From the NCBI RefSeq assembly GCF_003096815.1, contig NZ_QENY01000013.1, forward strand, positions 26,405 through 90,404: a DNA stretch of 64,000 bases, given 5' to 3'. This document shows positions 18,304 through 27,364 of this stretch, in pieces. Under the pieces are notes generated by a model. It was given only the letters and a program-made list of their open reading frames with translations, made no database searches and was not told where the DNA came from. Source of the stretch: Hallella colorans (GTDB lineage: Bacteria; Bacteroidota; Bacteroidia; Bacteroidales; Bacteroidaceae). A program made the translations under genes and the position numbers. Numbering within the stretch: position 1 is the first letter of the stretch; every line of letters begins with the position of its first letter.

Positions 18304-18912
18304 TTATCTCAAGTCAATGACCTCAGCTTTGGGATAGTCTTTCGAGTTGAACGAGAAGAGGCTGTTAGGCAGGGCCTTGGTTTGGAAATTAGAGATGTAA
18401 ATAGTGGTCCAATTGCCTCCTTCGCGCATTTTGATGACACTGGGTGTGTACGATTTGCGGTTGATGGTGAGGTAAATTTCCTGCACGGAGCGTTGCTTGT
18501 TTTGGGCTCTCATGCGCACCTGATAGTTGGCTCCTTTGCTGGTCACGCCTAACGCGTAGCCTTTTTTGTACATCGTGATGAAAGTATAGGGGTTCATGCG
18601 CATGCGTTGCGCCTCGGTGGGTGTGCTCACGTTCACCTCGTTGGTCGACTTGAGATAGCTCCATTGTGTCTTGCCGTTAAACCAAACGGTGGCGTTGCCC
18701 GTGGTAGCGTAAAACTTGTTGCCCTTGATAGAGATACGTCCGCTCGCTCCTCCCATTTTTGCACTCGCTATCTTAAAGTTGGCCGTGGCCCCTCCTTTGT
18801 TGCCTACAATGGCTGCTGTCTTGTCCAGTATTTTTTTCGCCAAGGCGGTGTTTTGCGCTGTTGCTGCTACTGTCATCACCAACATGATGACGCATAAGAT
18901 GTATTTTTTCAT
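18304..18912 (-). CDS. LolA-like outer-membrane lipoprotein carrier
   Basis: 202 residues from MKKYILCVIMLVMTVAATAQ, a clear signal peptide; an upstream in-frame start at 18975 would bury it, so it was rejected. The mature protein shows the LolA-like half-barrel pattern: ATANFKIASAKMGGASGRI, GKFYATTGNATVWFNGKTQW-like strands, and NEVNVSTPTEAQRMRMNPY. LolA-like chaperones carry lipoproteins across the periplasm. In Bacteroidota such a gene commonly follows ftsK, as here (84 bases). Low sequence identity to proteobacterial LolA is expected. Confidence 0.75.
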   Translation of the reverse strand: MKKYILCVIMLVMTVAATAQNTALAKKILDKTAAIVGNKGGATANFKIASAKMGGASGRISIKGNKFYATTGNATVWFNGKTQWSYLKSTNEVNVSTPTEAQRMRMNPYTFITMYKKGYALGVTSKGANYQVRMRAQNKQRSVQEIYLTINRKSYTPSVIKMREGGNWTTIYISNFQTKALPNSLFSFNSKDYPKAEVIDLR

Positions 18913-18995
18913 TTTTTCGTTTATTGTTAGGGTTACGTTGGTATAAACGTGCCCCATTGTACGATTGTTGCGCACGTTAATATCGTTTAACCCTT

Positions 18996-21446
18996 TCAGT
19001 TGCTATGTATTTGTATCAATAGGGAGTTGAGCGAGTTCTCGTCGGTGATGAGCACCTCTCGAGGTTTTGACCCTTGCGCGGCTCCCACGATGCCGGCAGC
19101 CTCCAGCTGGTCCATCAGTCGGCCCGCGCGGTTATAGCCGATAGAGAATCTACGTTGAATCATACTGGTAGACCCTTGCTGCGTTATGACGATGGCATGT
19201 GCCGCCTCATCGAAGTAGGGGTCGAGGCTCTTCGAGTCGGTAGCGCCCGCGTTGCCTCCAATGGCCCCGTTGTTGTCATCTGGCTCCGGAAGCTCCATTG
19301 GGTCCACGGGTCCGGGCTGGTCGGCTATGTAGCTACAGATCTCCTCTATCTCAGGCGTGTCAATAAAAGCGCATTGCAATCGCACTGGCTCGCCACCCGC
19401 AAGGAAGAGCATGTCGCCCCGCCCGATGAGCTGGTCTGCGCCGGTAGTGTCGAGGATGGTGCGCGAGTCGATTTGCGAAGTCACCCTGAAGGCCATGCGC
19501 CCGGGGAAGTTAGCCTTGATATTTCCGGTAATAATCTTGGTGGTAGGGCGCTGCGTTGCGATAATCATGTGTATGCCCACGGCGCGCGCCAACTGCGCTA
19601 TGCGCTGTATCGGAAGCTCTATTTCCTTGCCCGCCGTCATGATAAGGTCGCCAAACTCATCTATCAACACCACGATGTAAGGCATGTAGTCGTGCCCGTC
19701 CGTGAGCTTGAGGCGGTGGTGAATGAACTTGTCGTTGTACTCGTCTATCTTTTTCACTTGTGCCTTTTTCAGCAGGTCGTAGCGGTGGTCCATCAGCTTG
19801 CACAGCGAGTTGAGGGTGCGCACCACACGTTGCACGTCTGTGATGATAGGTTCATCCTCGTTTTCTGGCAGGGCGGCCATATAGTGGGGGGCTATCTTGT
19901 TGTATATGCTAAATTCCACCTTTTTGGGGTCCACGAGCACGAATTTCAACTCGTTGGGGTGTTTTTTGTAGAGTAGCGACGATATGATGGCGTTCAGCCC
20001 CACAGACTTTCCTTGTCCGGTGGCGCCGGCAACCAGCAGGTGTGGTATCTTCACCAAGTCCACCATGTACACCTCGTTGGTAATGGTTTTCCCCAAAGCC
20101 ATGGGCAAAATCATCTTCGTGGTCTGGAATTTCTTGGTGTTCAGCACGCTCTCTATGGACACGATTTGTGGGTTCTTGTTGGGCACCTCAATGCCGATGG
20201 TGCCCTTTCCGGGTATGGGGGCTATGATGCGGATGCCCAGCGCGGCCAAGCTCAAGGCGATATCGTCTTCCAAACCACGTATCTTGGCGATGCGCACTCC
20301 CTCCGCTGGCGTTATCTCATAGAGCGTGACCGTGGGGCCCACGGTGGCGTTTATCTTGCTTATTTTTACGCTAAAGCTGTTCAGCACCTCTACGATGCGG
20401 GCGTTGTTGGCCTTGATTTCGTCCATGTCGATCACCGGCTTGTTGTTGTACTTCTTAAGCAAGTCACAACTTGGAAACTTGTATCTGGTGAACGGCTCCC
20501 ATGGGTTGATGGGCGTGTTGAGGTCTATGGTCTCGCCAAGCGATTTCCCCAACGCTTTGTCTTCTTGCTTCACATCGTCCACGGTGAGCTTATCCGTGTC
20601 GTCTTCGCTAATCTGAACGGTGGGCGTGATAGGCTCTGTGGCTGTGTGCGATGGTTGGGACGGTTGTCCTTGCGACATGTCGGTGAGATCCACCACGGTC
20701 GCGTCTATCTCCTCTTCAGAGGGTGTTTCCACGGTCAGGTCTCCGTCCTGGCTATCTGTGACATTTGGGTCGGTCTCCTTGGTGGTGTGGTTTGTGACGG
20801 TGAATTTCACTTTGTCGGTGATATATTTCACCGGGTTGAGCGTTTTTCGCACTATTTCTATGGTCTCGGTGCTGAGATAAGTGAGAAACGCCAAGGCCAC
20901 GATGAGCAGTGTGGCCGTAAGTCCCGGCGGCCCGATGATATTCTCCATGGTGCGCACGCAGAGCAATCCGTGGTTACCTCCGGGGTTGAACGACAGGTTG
21001 CCCATGATGGGTGTGAGAAATTTGGCCAATGTGACAGATGCCCACACCATGACCAATGCCATGCCGAGAAACCATTTCCAGAGGTTCACGCTGTAGGCGT
21101 GCATGAGCTTGAGCGCCACTAACATGATGAAAGCCGGTATGAGAAACGCGGGGAGTCCAAAATTGACGCTGATGAGAAAATAGGAGACGATGGCCCCGAT
21201 GGAGCCGCAATAATTGGTAAACTGCCTGTCTTGGTTGAGCCATTCGCCGGGGCGCATGTTTTCCAAGATGCTTTGGTCGGCCTCGCCAGTGGTAAGAAAT
21301 GATCCCATCGCGATTGCCATGACGATGGCAAGGGCGAACAAGACGAGTCCAAAAAAGAAGTCGGTGGTTTCGTTGCCAAATATATGTCGGATGCCTATTG
21401 CTTCGCTAAAGCTTTTCTGCTTACGCTTAGGTCTTTTATTTGCCAT
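18996..21446 (-). CDS. ftsK: DNA translocase FtsK/SpoIIIE
   Basis: 816 residues. Four N-terminal membrane helices (to about residue 190) are followed by an acidic Ser/Thr/Asp/Glu-rich linker (about 220-300) and the motor domain with Walker A GATGQGKSVGLNAI and Walker B YIVVLIDEFGDLIM, and a C-terminal winged-helix gamma domain (STSMIQRRFSIGYNRAGRLM). FtsK pumps chromosome ends across the closing septum and activates dimer resolution. Promoter element at 21472-21479 gives a short leader. The linker is much shorter than in E. coli FtsK. Confidence 0.95.
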   Translation of the reverse strand: MANKRPKRKQKSFSEAIGIRHIFGNETTDFFFGLVLFALAIVMAIAMGSFLTTGEADQSILENMRPGEWLNQDRQFTNYCGSIGAIVSYFLISVNFGLPAFLIPAFIMLVALKLMHAYSVNLWKWFLGMALVMVWASVTLAKFLTPIMGNLSFNPGGNHGLLCVRTMENIIGPPGLTATLLIVALAFLTYLSTETIEIVRKTLNPVKYITDKVKFTVTNHTTKETDPNVTDSQDGDLTVETPSEEEIDATVVDLTDMSQGQPSQPSHTATEPITPTVQISEDDTDKLTVDDVKQEDKALGKSLGETIDLNTPINPWEPFTRYKFPSCDLLKKYNNKPVIDMDEIKANNARIVEVLNSFSVKISKINATVGPTVTLYEITPAEGVRIAKIRGLEDDIALSLAALGIRIIAPIPGKGTIGIEVPNKNPQIVSIESVLNTKKFQTTKMILPMALGKTITNEVYMVDLVKIPHLLVAGATGQGKSVGLNAIISSLLYKKHPNELKFVLVDPKKVEFSIYNKIAPHYMAALPENEDEPIITDVQRVVRTLNSLCKLMDHRYDLLKKAQVKKIDEYNDKFIHHRLKLTDGHDYMPYIVVLIDEFGDLIMTAGKEIELPIQRIAQLARAVGIHMIIATQRPTTKIITGNIKANFPGRMAFRVTSQIDSRTILDTTGADQLIGRGDMLFLAGGEPVRLQCAFIDTPEIEEICSYIADQPGPVDPMELPEPDDNNGAIGGNAGATDSKSLDPYFDEAAHAIVITQQGSTSMIQRRFSIGYNRAGRLMDQLEAAGIVGAAQGSKPREVLITDENSLNSLLIQIHSN

Positions 21447-21471
21447 TGTGTCGCTGTTCTTATTCTTTGTG

Positions 21472-21479
21472 CAAAATTA
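21472..21479 (-). promoter_or_regulatory. -7 promoter element for ftsK
   Basis: On the minus strand TAATTTTG lies 26 bases before the ftsK start codon (21446). Array B (21791 onward) is therefore upstream of, not within, this transcript. Confidence 0.6.
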
Positions 21480-21790
21480 GTGTTTTTTGGCCGAATTTCA
21501 AAACAAAAGATGGCTAAGTTTCCCATTTTTTCTATTTATTTTTTATATCATTATAAGTGGCTGATTTAAAAGTTGTTTCGTCTTTGGGCTTGCAAGCCGC
21601 TTTAAGATTGTCGCAAGTTGTGTCACTACAAAGTACGTGTAGACACCTCACAACGTTGATAGGTTTTTAGATATTGTTAAGATAAATGACAAAAATTAAT
21701 CTCTCAAATGCGCAATGATCTATCCAAAAAACACCTTTTTTATCTTCATTTTGGTGTTGTTAGACCGTGGTGCGCATTCCTTGTTTTTGT

Positions 21791-21944
21791 CATTAGGCTT
21801 TATTCACGCTGCGTGCAAGTGCTATTCGTGATATGATTAGACACCGAAGCCACTGCGTTTAGGCATTATTCGAGTGGCCATTAAGCATTAATCGCGACGT
21901 AGCAAAGCATGCGTGAAACTATGATTTAATGCGCATGATCTATA
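21791..21944. repeat. 22-bp tandem array B (five clear and two weak units)
   Basis: Units begin at 21791, 21813, 21835, 21857, 21879 and, more degenerate, 21901 and 21923, all at 22-base steps. Good units read CATTAGGCTTTATTC, GTTTAGGCATTATTC and CATTAAGCATTAATCGC. The array lies in the 820-base gap between the divergent promoters of ftsK and the RNase D-like gene. The remainder of that gap (21480-21790 and 21945-22239) shows no gene or motif I can support. Confidence 0.75.
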
Positions 21945-22239
21945 AACGTATGATTATCAGCTTGTTGCAAAATATGTCGTTTTTGGGCAATTTTATGACC
22001 TACGATGCGTTTTTGAATGAGAAAATACGGTTTTGAGATGTGATTGTAAAATATATTCAGTATTTTTTCGCCCTGTAACCACCCCGAAAGATAGGACTGA
22101 TGGCAAGTGTCGCGCCATGCCCACACACCTGTCTCGTGTAGCCTCGCATATTTGACGTATCGTCTTAGCAAGGCCGCTTGGCACACGATGAGGCTTGAAA
22201 TATTCTGGAGAAATAACGATTTAATCAGTCATTTTTTTA

Positions 22240-22247
22240 TAATTTTG
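22240..22247 (+). promoter_or_regulatory. -7 promoter element for the exonuclease-methyltransferase-tilS unit
   Basis: TAATTTTG, 19 bases before ATG 22267. Confidence 0.6.
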
Positions 22248-22266
22248 CATATTGTAAACAGATACG

Positions 22267-23040
22267 ATGAGAAAAAAGATATATAGCAAGTTTGATAAAA
22301 AGGGTATAACCGATTTGCCATTGGTTCAATTCCCGGGGCGAATAATCTCCATTATCACCGCTCGCGAGGCCGAGAAGGCTGTGGATTACCTTTTGTCGAG
22401 CGACATTTTGGGCGTAGACACCGAGACCAAACCCTCGTTTCGCCGTGGAGAGCAGCACCAAGTGTGCTTGTTGCAGGTAGCCAATCGCGACACGTGCTTC
22501 TTGTTCAGGCTGCATCTCACAGGCATAACGCCAGCCATAAAACGGCTGTTGGAGGATACCTCTGTAAGGAAAATAGGGCTTTCGTGGCACGACGACATCC
22601 GGGGGCTCGAGGCGCGGGAACAGTTTGTCCCGGGGTTTTTTGTCGATCTTCAAGACATTGTGCCGTCGCTTGGCGTGCACGACCTAAGTTTGCAAAAGCT
22701 GTATGCCAATTTTTTTCATTTGAAAATCTCCAAGCGTCAGCGCCTTTCCAATTGGGAGGCTCCATTCTTGAGCGACAAGCAAAAGCAGTATGCGGCCATA
22801 GATGCGTGGAGTTGTATCAATCTATATGAGGAGATAGACCGGTTGAAACGGACGGGCGATTACGACCTTGTAAAAGTGGAAGAGCCTGAGACCGAACCCG
22901 TATGCGCGCCGTCTGCCACCCCGGACGACAAACCTAATGGGGCGAGCGCTAAGACCACACGCAAGTCTTGCGCCACGCGTGCCACCACCGCCACGCGCAA
23001 ATCTAAACCCAAAGAACCAAAACAAACAAAGAAATCATGA
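22267..23040 (+). CDS. RNase D-like 3'-5' exonuclease (DEDD family)
   Basis: 257 residues. Exonuclease domain about residues 30-195: ILGVDTETKPSF (first D and E of DEDD), LSWHDDIRGLEA (second D) and KQKQYAAIDAWSCINLYEE (final catalytic D with the YAAxDA signature). No HRDC domain follows, unlike E. coli RNase D. Instead there is a ~60-residue Lys/Arg/Thr/Ala-rich low-complexity tail (TTRKSCATRATTATRKSKPK) that could bind RNA. The stop overlaps the next start by 4 bases (ATGA), coupling it to an rRNA methyltransferase; a role in RNA maturation or decay is inferred. Confidence 0.85.
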   Translation: MRKKIYSKFDKKGITDLPLVQFPGRIISIITAREAEKAVDYLLSSDILGVDTETKPSFRRGEQHQVCLLQVANRDTCFLFRLHLTGITPAIKRLLEDTSVRKIGLSWHDDIRGLEAREQFVPGFFVDLQDIVPSLGVHDLSLQKLYANFFHLKISKRQRLSNWEAPFLSDKQKQYAAIDAWSCINLYEEIDRLKRTGDYDLVKVEEPETEPVCAPSATPDDKPNGASAKTTRKSCATRATTATRKSKPKEPKQTKKS

Positions 23041-24227
23041 CGGAGAACTATAAAAATATATACTTGAAGCGTGGTAAACAAGAGTCGTTGCTACGTTTTC
23101 ACCCATGGATTTTCAGTGGTGCCATCCACCACGCCGACACCGATATTCAAGAGGGCGACGTGGTGCGCGTGATCACTGCCGATGGCGATTTTGTCGCCGT
23201 GGGGCACTATCAGGTGGGCACCATCGCCGTGCGTGTGTTGTCTTTTAGAGATGTATCTATCGACCATGCGTTTTGGGTGTCGCGCCTGCAAGCCGCGCTC
23301 GACATGCGTCGTGGCATCGGCCTGGCCGACAACCAGCGTGGCGACACCTACCGGTTGGTGCATGGCGAGGGCGACAACCTGCCCGGGCTGATCATAGATT
23401 GCTATGGCCATACGGCCGTGATGCAAGCCCACAGCGTGGGTATGCACATGTGTCGCGAGCATATTTGTGAGGCGTTGACGCAGGTGATGGGCGACAGGAT
23501 TAGCAGCGTGTATTACAAAAGCGAGGGCACGCTTCCTTTCAAGGCCGACCTTGGAGAGGAGAATGGCTTTATCTTTGGCCAGACAAGTGACAACGTGGCG
23601 GTGGAGAACGGCCTGAAATTTCTCATTGATTGGCGGCGTGGGCAGAAGACAGGCTTCTTCATTGACCAACGGGAGAACAGGGCATTGCTTGAGCGTTACG
23701 CAAAGGATAAGTCTGTGCTCAACATGTTTTGTTACACGGGTGGCTTCTCGGCTTATGCCATGCGTGGCGGGGCCAAGTTGGTGCACTCGGTGGACAGCAG
23801 TGCCAAGGCCATCGACCTGACCAATCAGAATGTGGCGTTGAACTTCCCCGGCGACGCCCGTCACGAGGCTTTTTGTGACGACGCGTTCAAGTTTATGGAT
23901 GCCAATGACGACAAATACGACCTCATAGTGCTTGACCCGCCGGCTTTTGCGAAGCATCGTGGCGCGCTGCGCAACGCTCTCAAGGGCTACACCCGGCTTA
24001 ATGTGAAAGGCTTGGAGCGCATCAAGCGCGGTGGCATCCTGTTCACGTTCAGTTGCTCGCAAGTGGTAACCAAAGATCAATTTCGTGCCGCCGTGTTCAC
24101 TGCGGCGGCGCAGACGGGGCGCAAGGTGCGCATATTGCACCAGTTACACCAACCCGCGGATCATCCCATCAATATTTATCATCCTGAGGGTGAGTATCTT
24201 AAGGGATTGGTACTCTACGTGGAGTAG
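23037..24227 (+). CDS. rlmI: class I SAM-dependent rRNA methyltransferase, RlmI-like
   Basis: 396 residues. N-terminal PUA domain (KNIYLKRGKQESLLRFHPWI, SGAI), a central EEHEA-like domain (residues ~75-200), and a C-terminal Rossmann methyltransferase with FIDQRENRALL, NMFCYTGGFSAYAMRGGA (SAM motif I) and DLIVLDPPAFAKH (motif IV). The DPPAFAK motif with a downstream FSCSQ Cys is typical of RlmI-type m5C methyltransferases acting on 23S rRNA. Translation is coupled to the preceding exonuclease gene by a 4-base overlap. The exact target is inferred, not shown. Confidence 0.88.
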   Translation: MTENYKNIYLKRGKQESLLRFHPWIFSGAIHHADTDIQEGDVVRVITADGDFVAVGHYQVGTIAVRVLSFRDVSIDHAFWVSRLQAALDMRRGIGLADNQRGDTYRLVHGEGDNLPGLIIDCYGHTAVMQAHSVGMHMCREHICEALTQVMGDRISSVYYKSEGTLPFKADLGEENGFIFGQTSDNVAVENGLKFLIDWRRGQKTGFFIDQRENRALLERYAKDKSVLNMFCYTGGFSAYAMRGGAKLVHSVDSSAKAIDLTNQNVALNFPGDARHEAFCDDAFKFMDANDDKYDLIVLDPPAFAKHRGALRNALKGYTRLNVKGLERIKRGGILFTFSCSQVVTKDQFRAAVFTAAAQTGRKVRILHQLHQPADHPINIYHPEGEYLKGLVLYVE

Positions 24228-24236
24228 GCCGATAGC

Positions 24237-25604
24237 ATGACTTTCCCAGATATTATCCAGCGTTTCATAGTGCGTCATCGGCTCATGCGTCGCGATGGCT
24301 TTTACTTGGTGGCACTGTCTGGCGGGGCCGACAGCGTGGCGTTGTTGCGTGCGCTTGTGGGGCTGGGTTATCGTGTGGCGGCCGTGCATTGCAACTTTCG
24401 TTTGCGAGGGGCAGAGAGCGATCGTGATGAGATTTTTTGCGAGTCGCTTTGCCAAGCATTGGGCGTGACGCTGCACAAGGCGCATTTTGACACGGCAGCT
24501 TATGCCGAATTGCACAAAATATCAATTGAGATGGCGGCGCGCGACTTGCGCTATGGCTATTTTGAACAGCTCGCCAAGGCTGTCGGGGCGGATGGCATTT
24601 GCGTGGCGCACCACCGTGACGACCAAGTTGAGACGGTGTTGCTCAACCTTGTAAGGGGTACGGGCTTGCAGGGCTTGCAGGGCATGCGCCCACGTAACGG
24701 ACGTGTGCTGCGCCCCATGTTGGACGTGTCTCGGCGGCAAGCGCAAACCTATCTCGACCATTTGGGGCAGGCGTTTGTCGTGGATAGCACCAATCTCGAG
24801 ACCGATGCCATGCGCAACAAGCTGCGCTTGCAGGTGCTGCCGCTGCTCGAGGAAATCAATCCGGCCGTGAAAGAGAACGTGGCGCGAATGACAGAGAATG
24901 TGCGCGAGGCGGGCAAGGTGGTGGAGCACGCCATGCGCCAGGCCATTAGCGCTATTCGTTCTGACAACGGCGGCTACCGCCTCAAGGCGTTGGACGAGTT
25001 GCCATCTCCCATTTACGCACTACGGACGATATTGGAGTGGCGTGGTTTTAACCGTGCTCAGCTGTTGGAGATGCTCGCTCATCGGCGCGACGGCGCGTTG
25101 TGGATGTCAAATCATTGGGTAGCTGTCATGGACCGAGACTACCTTTTTGTGGTGGAGCGGAAGGCTTGGGAGCGCCCCCTGCCCAATCTCGTGATACCCG
25201 AGCGAGGCACTTATCGGTATCCTGTCGGACCCTTGACCGCACTTGCCGATGGTGCGGAGGAAACTGCAATGAGGCTTCGACTCGAGCTCAAAAACGTGGA
25301 CGCCAACTTCCAGATTGACCCTTCGGCCACTGTGGCCAACCTTGATGCCTCTCTTGTGAAATATCCTTTGGTGGTCAGGCCCTTGCGCAAGGGAGACCGT
25401 TTCGTGCCATTGGGCATGAAAAACAGCAAGTTGGCGAGCGATTTTCTCACTGACCATAAAGTGCCATTGTTACTTCGCCGTCGCCAGTTGGTGGTGCAAG
25501 ACGATCGTGGCGATATCGTGTGGCTTGTAGGACAGCGTGTTGATGGTCGTTTCGCCATCTGTCCGGGCAAGTCGCGCGAGGCGTTGATCATCCAGCTCTT
25601 GTAA
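24237..25604 (+). CDS. tilS: tRNA(Ile)-lysidine synthetase
   Basis: 455 residues. N-terminal PP-loop ATPase with SGGADSVALLRAL and the family blocks AVHCNFRLRGAESDRDE, EMAARDLRYGYF and VAHHRDDQVETVLLNLVRGTG. C-terminal substrate domain ends with PLRKGDRFVPLGM and the LGQRVDGRF-type block near the end. TilS converts C34 of the CAU-anticodon tRNA-Ile to lysidine so that it reads AUA; it is essential in most bacteria. Nine bases follow the methyltransferase stop, so the three RNA-processing genes form one unit. Confidence 0.95.
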   Translation: MTFPDIIQRFIVRHRLMRRDGFYLVALSGGADSVALLRALVGLGYRVAAVHCNFRLRGAESDRDEIFCESLCQALGVTLHKAHFDTAAYAELHKISIEMAARDLRYGYFEQLAKAVGADGICVAHHRDDQVETVLLNLVRGTGLQGLQGMRPRNGRVLRPMLDVSRRQAQTYLDHLGQAFVVDSTNLETDAMRNKLRLQVLPLLEEINPAVKENVARMTENVREAGKVVEHAMRQAISAIRSDNGGYRLKALDELPSPIYALRTILEWRGFNRAQLLEMLAHRRDGALWMSNHWVAVMDRDYLFVVERKAWERPLPNLVIPERGTYRYPVGPLTALADGAEETAMRLRLELKNVDANFQIDPSATVANLDASLVKYPLVVRPLRKGDRFVPLGMKNSKLASDFLTDHKVPLLLRRRQLVVQDDRGDIVWLVGQRVDGRFAICPGKSREALIIQLL

Positions 25605-25674
25605 GGCAACGCAGAGACTAAAATTATTTTTTGTTTTTTCATCTCTATTTCTTTCACATTCCAGAATAAATGGC

Positions 25675-25682
25675 TATTTTTG
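25675..25682 (+). promoter_or_regulatory. -7 promoter element for the DUF4301 gene
   Basis: TATTTTTG, 33 bases before ATG 25716. Confidence 0.5.
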
Positions 25683-25715
25683 TTGAGTAAGTAAAACCTA
25701 AAAACTCAACACGCC

Positions 25716-27236
25716 ATGTTTACAGACGCAGAAAAAAAACAAATAGAGACCCGGGGCATGACTTTGGGCCAAGTGGAGCATCAGATGGAACAATTAAGGC
25801 ACGGGTTTCCATTCCTCCGTTTGGCCGCCACCGCTGCTGTGGGCAATGGAATTATGGTTCCTGACGATGCTGCGCAAGCGCGCGCCACGCAAGAATGGGA
25901 TCATTATAAAAAAGATGGCGCGCACCAAGTGGTCAAGTTCGTACCAGCCTCGGGAGCCGCCAGCCGCATGTTTAAGAATATGTTCGCGTTTCTTTCGGCA
26001 AGCTATGACAAACCTACGACCGATTTTGAGAAGCACTTTTTCGCCGATATCAAGAACTTTGCGTTCTATCAAGCGCTCGATGACAAGTGCCAATCGCTGC
26101 ATGGCAAAACCGTCGACGAGCTTGTTGGCGATGGCGATTACAAGACAGTGGTAGCCTGCCTATTGCGCGCCGATGGCTTGAACTATGGACAATTACCCAA
26201 GGGCTTGCTGCTCTTCCATGCCTATGATGACGGTGCTCGCACGCCTATGGAGGAGCATTTGGTGGAGGCCGCGCTTTACACTGCTGTGGCTGGGGTAGCC
26301 CATGTGCACTTTACCGTGTCGCATGAGCACCTTGACTTGTTTGAGAAAAGGGTGGAGGAGAAAGCGCGAAACTATGAAAAGAAGTTTGGAATAAAATATG
26401 ACATATCGTTCTCCGAGCAGAAGCCGAGCACCGATACCATAGCGGTCAACCCCGACAACACGCCTTTCAGGAATGACGATGGGAGCCTGCTTTTCAGGCC
26501 AGGAGGCCACGGTGCCCTCATCGAGAACCTCAATGACTTGGACGCCGACATCGTATTCATCAAGAATATCGACAACGTTGTGCCTGACCGTTTGAAGCCG
26601 GAGACGGTGCGATGGAAACAAATCATCGCTGGTATTTTGGTGGAGACGCAGCGTCAAGCGTTTGATTACATGCGAGCATTGGATGGTGACACGCCCAACC
26701 ATGAGCTGTTGAGCGAGATCCATGAGTTTGTGCGGCGAGACCTATGCTGCCTCTATGACGAGGCCGCGCGGTTCGATGATGCCGCGCTCGCGGACTGGCT
26801 GAGAAAAAAACTTAACCGTCCTATGCGTGTGTGTGGTGTGGTGAGAAACGTTGGAGAGCCCGGTGGCGGTCCATTTTTAGCCTATAATCGCGATGGCAGC
26901 GTCAGTCCACAAATACTTGAGAGCAGTCAAATAGACAAGTCGGACGAGTCGTATGTGAAGATGTTTGAGGATGGCACGCACTTCAATCCGGTAGACTTGG
27001 TATGCGCCATCAAAGACTATCGAGGACGTCATTTCGACCTTACTCACTACGTGGACGAGCGTACCGGCTTTATCAGTGCTAAGAGCAAGGATGGCCGAGA
27101 GCTTAAGGCCCTCGAGCTACCGGGGCTTTGGAATGGCGCAATGAGCGACTGGAACACCATTTTTGTGGAAGTTCCGCTTTCCACGTTCAATCCTGTCAAG
27201 ACGGTGAACGATTTGTTGCGGGATGCCCACCAATAA
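25716..27236 (+). CDS. DUF4301 family protein
   Basis: 506 residues, cytoplasmic (no signal or membrane helix). Characteristic blocks are VKFVPASGAASRMFKNMF (about residue 70-87), LPKGLLLFHAYDDGARTPME, FRPGGHGALIENLNDLDAD and VVRNVGEPGGGPFLAYNRDG. The PASG-A-SRMFK loop followed by a GGHGAL motif recalls sugar nucleotidyltransferase-like active sites (loop binding a nucleotide phosphate), but the family has no established function that I know. Single-gene unit between its own promoter and the bidirectional terminator at 27284-27340. Confidence 0.85.
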   Translation: MFTDAEKKQIETRGMTLGQVEHQMEQLRHGFPFLRLAATAAVGNGIMVPDDAAQARATQEWDHYKKDGAHQVVKFVPASGAASRMFKNMFAFLSASYDKPTTDFEKHFFADIKNFAFYQALDDKCQSLHGKTVDELVGDGDYKTVVACLLRADGLNYGQLPKGLLLFHAYDDGARTPMEEHLVEAALYTAVAGVAHVHFTVSHEHLDLFEKRVEEKARNYEKKFGIKYDISFSEQKPSTDTIAVNPDNTPFRNDDGSLLFRPGGHGALIENLNDLDADIVFIKNIDNVVPDRLKPETVRWKQIIAGILVETQRQAFDYMRALDGDTPNHELLSEIHEFVRRDLCCLYDEAARFDDAALADWLRKKLNRPMRVCGVVRNVGEPGGGPFLAYNRDGSVSPQILESSQIDKSDESYVKMFEDGTHFNPVDLVCAIKDYRGRHFDLTHYVDERTGFISAKSKDGRELKALELPGLWNGAMSDWNTIFVEVPLSTFNPVKTVNDLLRDAHQ

Positions 27237-27283
27237 GAGGTGCGATAGACACCAAAAACTCGTGGCATCCTTACCAATAAAAT

Positions 27284-27340
27284 AAATCGTGTTTAATAGG
27301 CCCGACTCACAATTTTTGTCAGGCCTATTAAACACGATTT
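27284..27340. terminator. bidirectional terminator, perfect 19-bp stem
   Basis: AAATCGTGTTTAATAGGCC (27284-27302) and GGCCTATTAAACACGATTT (27322-27340) are exact reverse complements, with a 19-base loop. A/T runs lie at the stem base on both sides. It separates the convergent DUF4301 gene and the gene ending at 27365. Confidence 0.8.
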
Positions 27341-27364
27341 TGTTTACAGAAGCTATGGGGAACG

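Noticed and set aside
20013..21122. Long plus-strand frame opposite ftsK
   Set aside because: Antisense shadow; ftsK motifs on the other strand are unambiguous.
21926..22186. Minus-strand open frame of 86 codons in the ftsK-exonuclease gap
   Set aside because: Overlaps the degraded end of array B and has no family similarity or promoter.
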